A stretch of 6,260 bases of DNA from Acidobacteriota bacterium (GTDB lineage Bacteria > Acidobacteriota > Terriglobia > Terriglobales > Acidobacteriaceae): NCBI GenBank assembly GCA_003225655.1, contig QIAW01000627.1:1-6260 (forward strand). Reading direction: 5' to 3'. Position 1 is the first letter of the stretch, and every line of letters starts with the position of its first letter. A program made the position numbers and the translations under genes. The notes below the pieces were generated by a model that was not told the DNA's origin, did not search any database, and worked only from the letters and a program-made list of their open reading frames with translations. Of this stretch, positions 4,493 to 6,260 are shown in pieces.

Positions 4493-6260
4493 TGCTTGCC
4501 GCTCCCGGAAGAAAATGAACCCCTTGGGGAGAACGCAGAGTAATCCAGCTTGTGTGGCACAGCCGTCCCCGGCTGTGCTGTGACTGCTGCCCACATGTTT
4601 GTGTGAGTTGTAGATACCGGCAATACAAATCGTGCGGCCCGCAACCGCTCCCCGCTCATACTGTCTGCATCCGGCGTGCTCCAGATTCCGGTCATCTCCG
4701 CCGGTTTGTTGGAATCCGCGACCTGCGTCGGGTGTTTTCGCTGCTTGTCAACGTACGCCTTGATAACCCGCGCGACCAGCGGTGCGGTGCTCGCGCCCCA
4801 GCCGCCCGACTCTACGACCCCGGCGACAATAATTTCAGGATTACGCCGCGGGGTCATGCCCACAAACCAGCCGTTGTCCTTAAATTGATTAGCGCTGAGC
4901 TTAAGCTTCTTACGGGCCTCGTTGCTGATCGTCTGTGCTGTACCCGTCTTGCCTGCGAAGTCTATGCCTTCCAGATGTGCCGCCGCAGCCGTGCCCTCAG
5001 GGCCGGTTACGCCCGCCATAGCATCAGTGATGATCTCGATGTTCCTGGGATCAATGGGCACATTCACTTCGTTGGGATACTGCGCCATGGCCTGCTTATA
5101 TTGGTCGGGAAGCTCATCGGGAAAAGCTACATGCGGCCGGTGCAGCATGCCTCCCATGGCAATGCCTCCAATGGTACGGGCCAACTGAATGGGAGTAACA
5201 ACCACTCCCCCTTGCCCGATGCTTACCGAGATAGTCTCGCCGGCATACCACTTCTGCTTGAAGTTCTTGATCTTCCACTCTTCCGAAGGCATGATCCCAC
5301 TGGCTTCCTCCGGCAGGTCAACATGCGTCTTCTGTCCCAAACCTAGCGCCATGGCATATTTAGCGATGCGGCCGATGCCCAGCCTCTCTCCCAGGGTGTA
5401 GAAGAATGTATCGCAGGATTTGTAAATACCTTTGCTGATATCGACGTCGCCATGGACGGCATCACATTTAAAAAAACGCCCGTAGAATTCCTTTCCTCCC
5501 GCGCAGTAGACGTGCATGTTTTGCGCAATACCTTCCTGCAAACCGGCCACCGACATGATGATCTTGAATGTCGAGCCAGGGGAGAGCTGCGCCTGCAGGG
5601 CTTTGTTCAGAAGCGGCTTGGCTGGGTCAGTAATGAGCCGGTTCCACTCTGCCCGCGAGATGCGGATAGAGAACGCGTTAGGATCAAAGGTCGGCCGGCT
5701 GGCCATGGCCAAGACCTCCCCGTTGCGGGGATTGATCGCCACCATTGCGCCGTTATGCCCCTCCAGCGCCTCTTCCATGGCAATCTGCAGGTCTAAATCG
5801 ATGGTGAGCTTAAGCGGTTTGCCCGGAGTCGGCGGAATCTGGCTTAACGCCTGCAATTCTTTGCCGTGGCTGTTGACCACGGTGCGGCGCGAGCCATCCT
5901 GCCCCATGAGCATGTCGTTGTACTGCTGCTCAATGCCTGACTTCCCTACCACGTCGCCGGCTTCGTACAACTCATAGGCAGGATCGTTCTTGAGCATGTC
6001 TTCGCTCACCTCGCCCACGTAGCCAATCAGGTGGGCGGCAAATCCGTTGCGCGGATAAAGCCGCCGGTTGGCCATGATCACATCCAGCTCGGGCAGCTCG
6101 CTGCGGTGCGCCTCTACAAACGCCAGCTCGTCGGGTGTGAGATCGTCCTTCAGCGTCATAGGACGGAATTTGGGCTCAGCGGCGAAGCGCCGCATCCGGT
6201 CCTGAATCTCTTTCACGGTCATGTTCAGTCCGGCGGCGATCACCGGCATGTCCTGGTTCA
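4489..6260 (-). CDS. mrdA: Penicillin-binding protein 2 (elongasome transpeptidase), N-terminus beyond the window
   Basis: Class B PBP that cross-links the glycan made by RodA during rod elongation; membrane-anchored, with its enzymatic domain outside the cytoplasmic membrane. 590 codons are visible and the frame is open at the edge. By comparison with E. coli PBP2 (633 residues), roughly 100 residues are missing, including the membrane anchor. Numbering from the methionine at 6249, residues 1-145 are pedestal domain (RRLYPRNGFAAHLIGYVGEV at 62-81, VGKSGIEQQY at 101-110). The transpeptidase domain follows with SPGSTFK (catalytic S226, K229; codon 5574-5572), SCD at 278-280 (the SxN-position motif, SAD in E. 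coli), GETISVSIGQG (337-347) and KTGTAQ (434-439). GWFVGMTP (460-467) and PEIIVAGVVESGGWG (471-485) end the fold. Residues from about 503 to 586 form a low-complexity tail without an E. coli counterpart, part of it coded by a palindromic repeat. C249, C262, H266 and C279 look like a metal site. The methionine at 6249 is internal, not the start. Confidence 0.97.
   Translation of the reverse strand, partial: NQDMPVIAAGLNMTVKEIQDRMRRFAAEPKFRPMTLKDDLTPDELAFVEAHRSELPELDVIMANRRLYPRNGFAAHLIGYVGEVSEDMLKNDPAYELYEAGDVVGKSGIEQQYNDMLMGQDGSRRTVVNSHGKELQALSQIPPTPGKPLKLTIDLDLQIAMEEALEGHNGAMVAINPRNGEVLAMASRPTFDPNAFSIRISRAEWNRLITDPAKPLLNKALQAQLSPGSTFKIIMSVAGLQEGIAQNMHVYCAGGKEFYGRFFKCDAVHGDVDISKGIYKSCDTFFYTLGERLGIGRIAKYAMALGLGQKTHVDLPEEASGIMPSEEWKIKNFKQKWYAGETISVSIGQGGVVVTPIQLARTIGGIAMGGMLHRPHVAFPDELPDQYKQAMAQYPNEVNVPIDPRNIEIITDAMAGVTGPEGTAAAAHLEGIDFAGKTGTAQTISNEARKKLKLSANQFKDNGWFVGMTPRRNPEIIVAGVVESGGWGASTAPLVARVIKAYVDKQRKHPTQVADSNKPAEMTGIWSTPDADSMSGERLRAARFVLPVSTTHTNMWAAVTAQPGTAVPHKLDYSAFSPRGSFSSGSGKQ
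4502..4506 (-). promoter_or_regulatory. Ribosome binding site of rodA, inside the end of mrdA
   Basis: GGGAG on the minus strand lies nine bases before the ATG at 4492-4490, within the last codons of mrdA. Together with the ATGA overlap at 4492-4489 it fixes the rodA start and suggests translational coupling of PBP2 and RodA. Confidence 0.65.
4550..4605. repeat. Short palindromic element bounded by 7-bp direct repeats, inside the mrdA C-terminal tail
   Basis: GCACAGCCG (4557-4565) and CGGCTGTGC (4570-4578) are exact reverse complements around a four-base loop. TTGTGTG occurs just outside at 4550-4556 and again at 4599-4605, so the palindrome sits in a unit with direct repeats at its edges. 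On the minus strand it is read as PBP2 tail residues including NMWAAVTAQPGTAVPHK. The plus-strand reading begins MWHSRPRLC, which I remember as a recurrent spurious peptide in acidobacterial genomes; this suggests a dispersed repeat family. That link is from memory and unverified here. Confidence 0.5.

Noticed and set aside
4493..4594. Upstream start for rodA adding 34 residues
   Set aside because: The added residues are non-homologous and lie within mrdA. The ATG at 4492 has a GGGAG site, makes an ATGA overlap and gives the normal family length.
4552..5346. 264-codon open frame on the plus strand, starting MWHSRPRLC
   Set aside because: It is wholly antisense to mrdA, which has all catalytic motifs. 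The protein has no recognisable domain and begins in a palindromic repeat. It is a shadow frame in GC-rich sequence.

Overview
The window carries three genes, all on the minus strand: the 3' part of mrdA (penicillin-binding protein 2), complete rodA (SEDS glycan polymerase) and nearly all of an RNase E/G-family ribonuclease gene. The first two are the synthetic core of the rod-shape (elongasome) machinery. The third is an RNA-decay and rRNA-processing enzyme often found near cell-shape genes, for example next to mreBCD in Escherichia coli. The sequence is GC-rich with tight gene packing. The gene order, the heavily expanded ribonuclease and a short palindromic repeat (GGCACAGCCG..CGGCTGTGCC-like) suggest a soil bacterium of the Acidobacteriota (Terriglobia or Koribacter-like). 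That placement rests on remembered patterns, not on a search, and is moderately confident.

Layout from high to low coordinates, which is the direction of transcription. Positions 6260 to 4489 hold mrdA, lacking about 100 N-terminal residues. Its stop overlaps the rodA start in an ATGA (4492-4489), so the two proteins, which act as a transpeptidase/glycosyltransferase pair, are probably translationally coupled. Positions 4492 to 3395 hold rodA, complete at 365 residues. Positions 3394 to 2964 are a 431-base gap with no convincing gene. It contains several small hairpins, the best being a perfect 9-bp stem just upstream of the ribonuclease ribosome binding site. Positions 2963 to 1 hold the ribonuclease gene, 987 codons visible with only the extreme C-terminus missing.

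The most unusual item is the ribonuclease. Its core matches the length of RNase G and keeps every catalytic landmark. However, the S1 RNA-binding domain is split by an insertion of roughly 515 residues (about 77-592) of low-complexity, presumably disordered protein with arginine/glycine patches and acidic blocks. In Escherichia coli RNase E the disordered scaffold lies at the C-terminus; here it lies inside the S1 fold. Other points worth a look are the structured leader of this gene, a palindromic element with flanking 7-bp direct repeats that is read as part of the PBP2 C-terminal tail, and a probable Cys-Cys-His-Cys metal site in PBP2.

No RNA gene, CRISPR array, insertion sequence or phage element was seen. 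Open frames on the plus strand are antisense shadows of the three genes.
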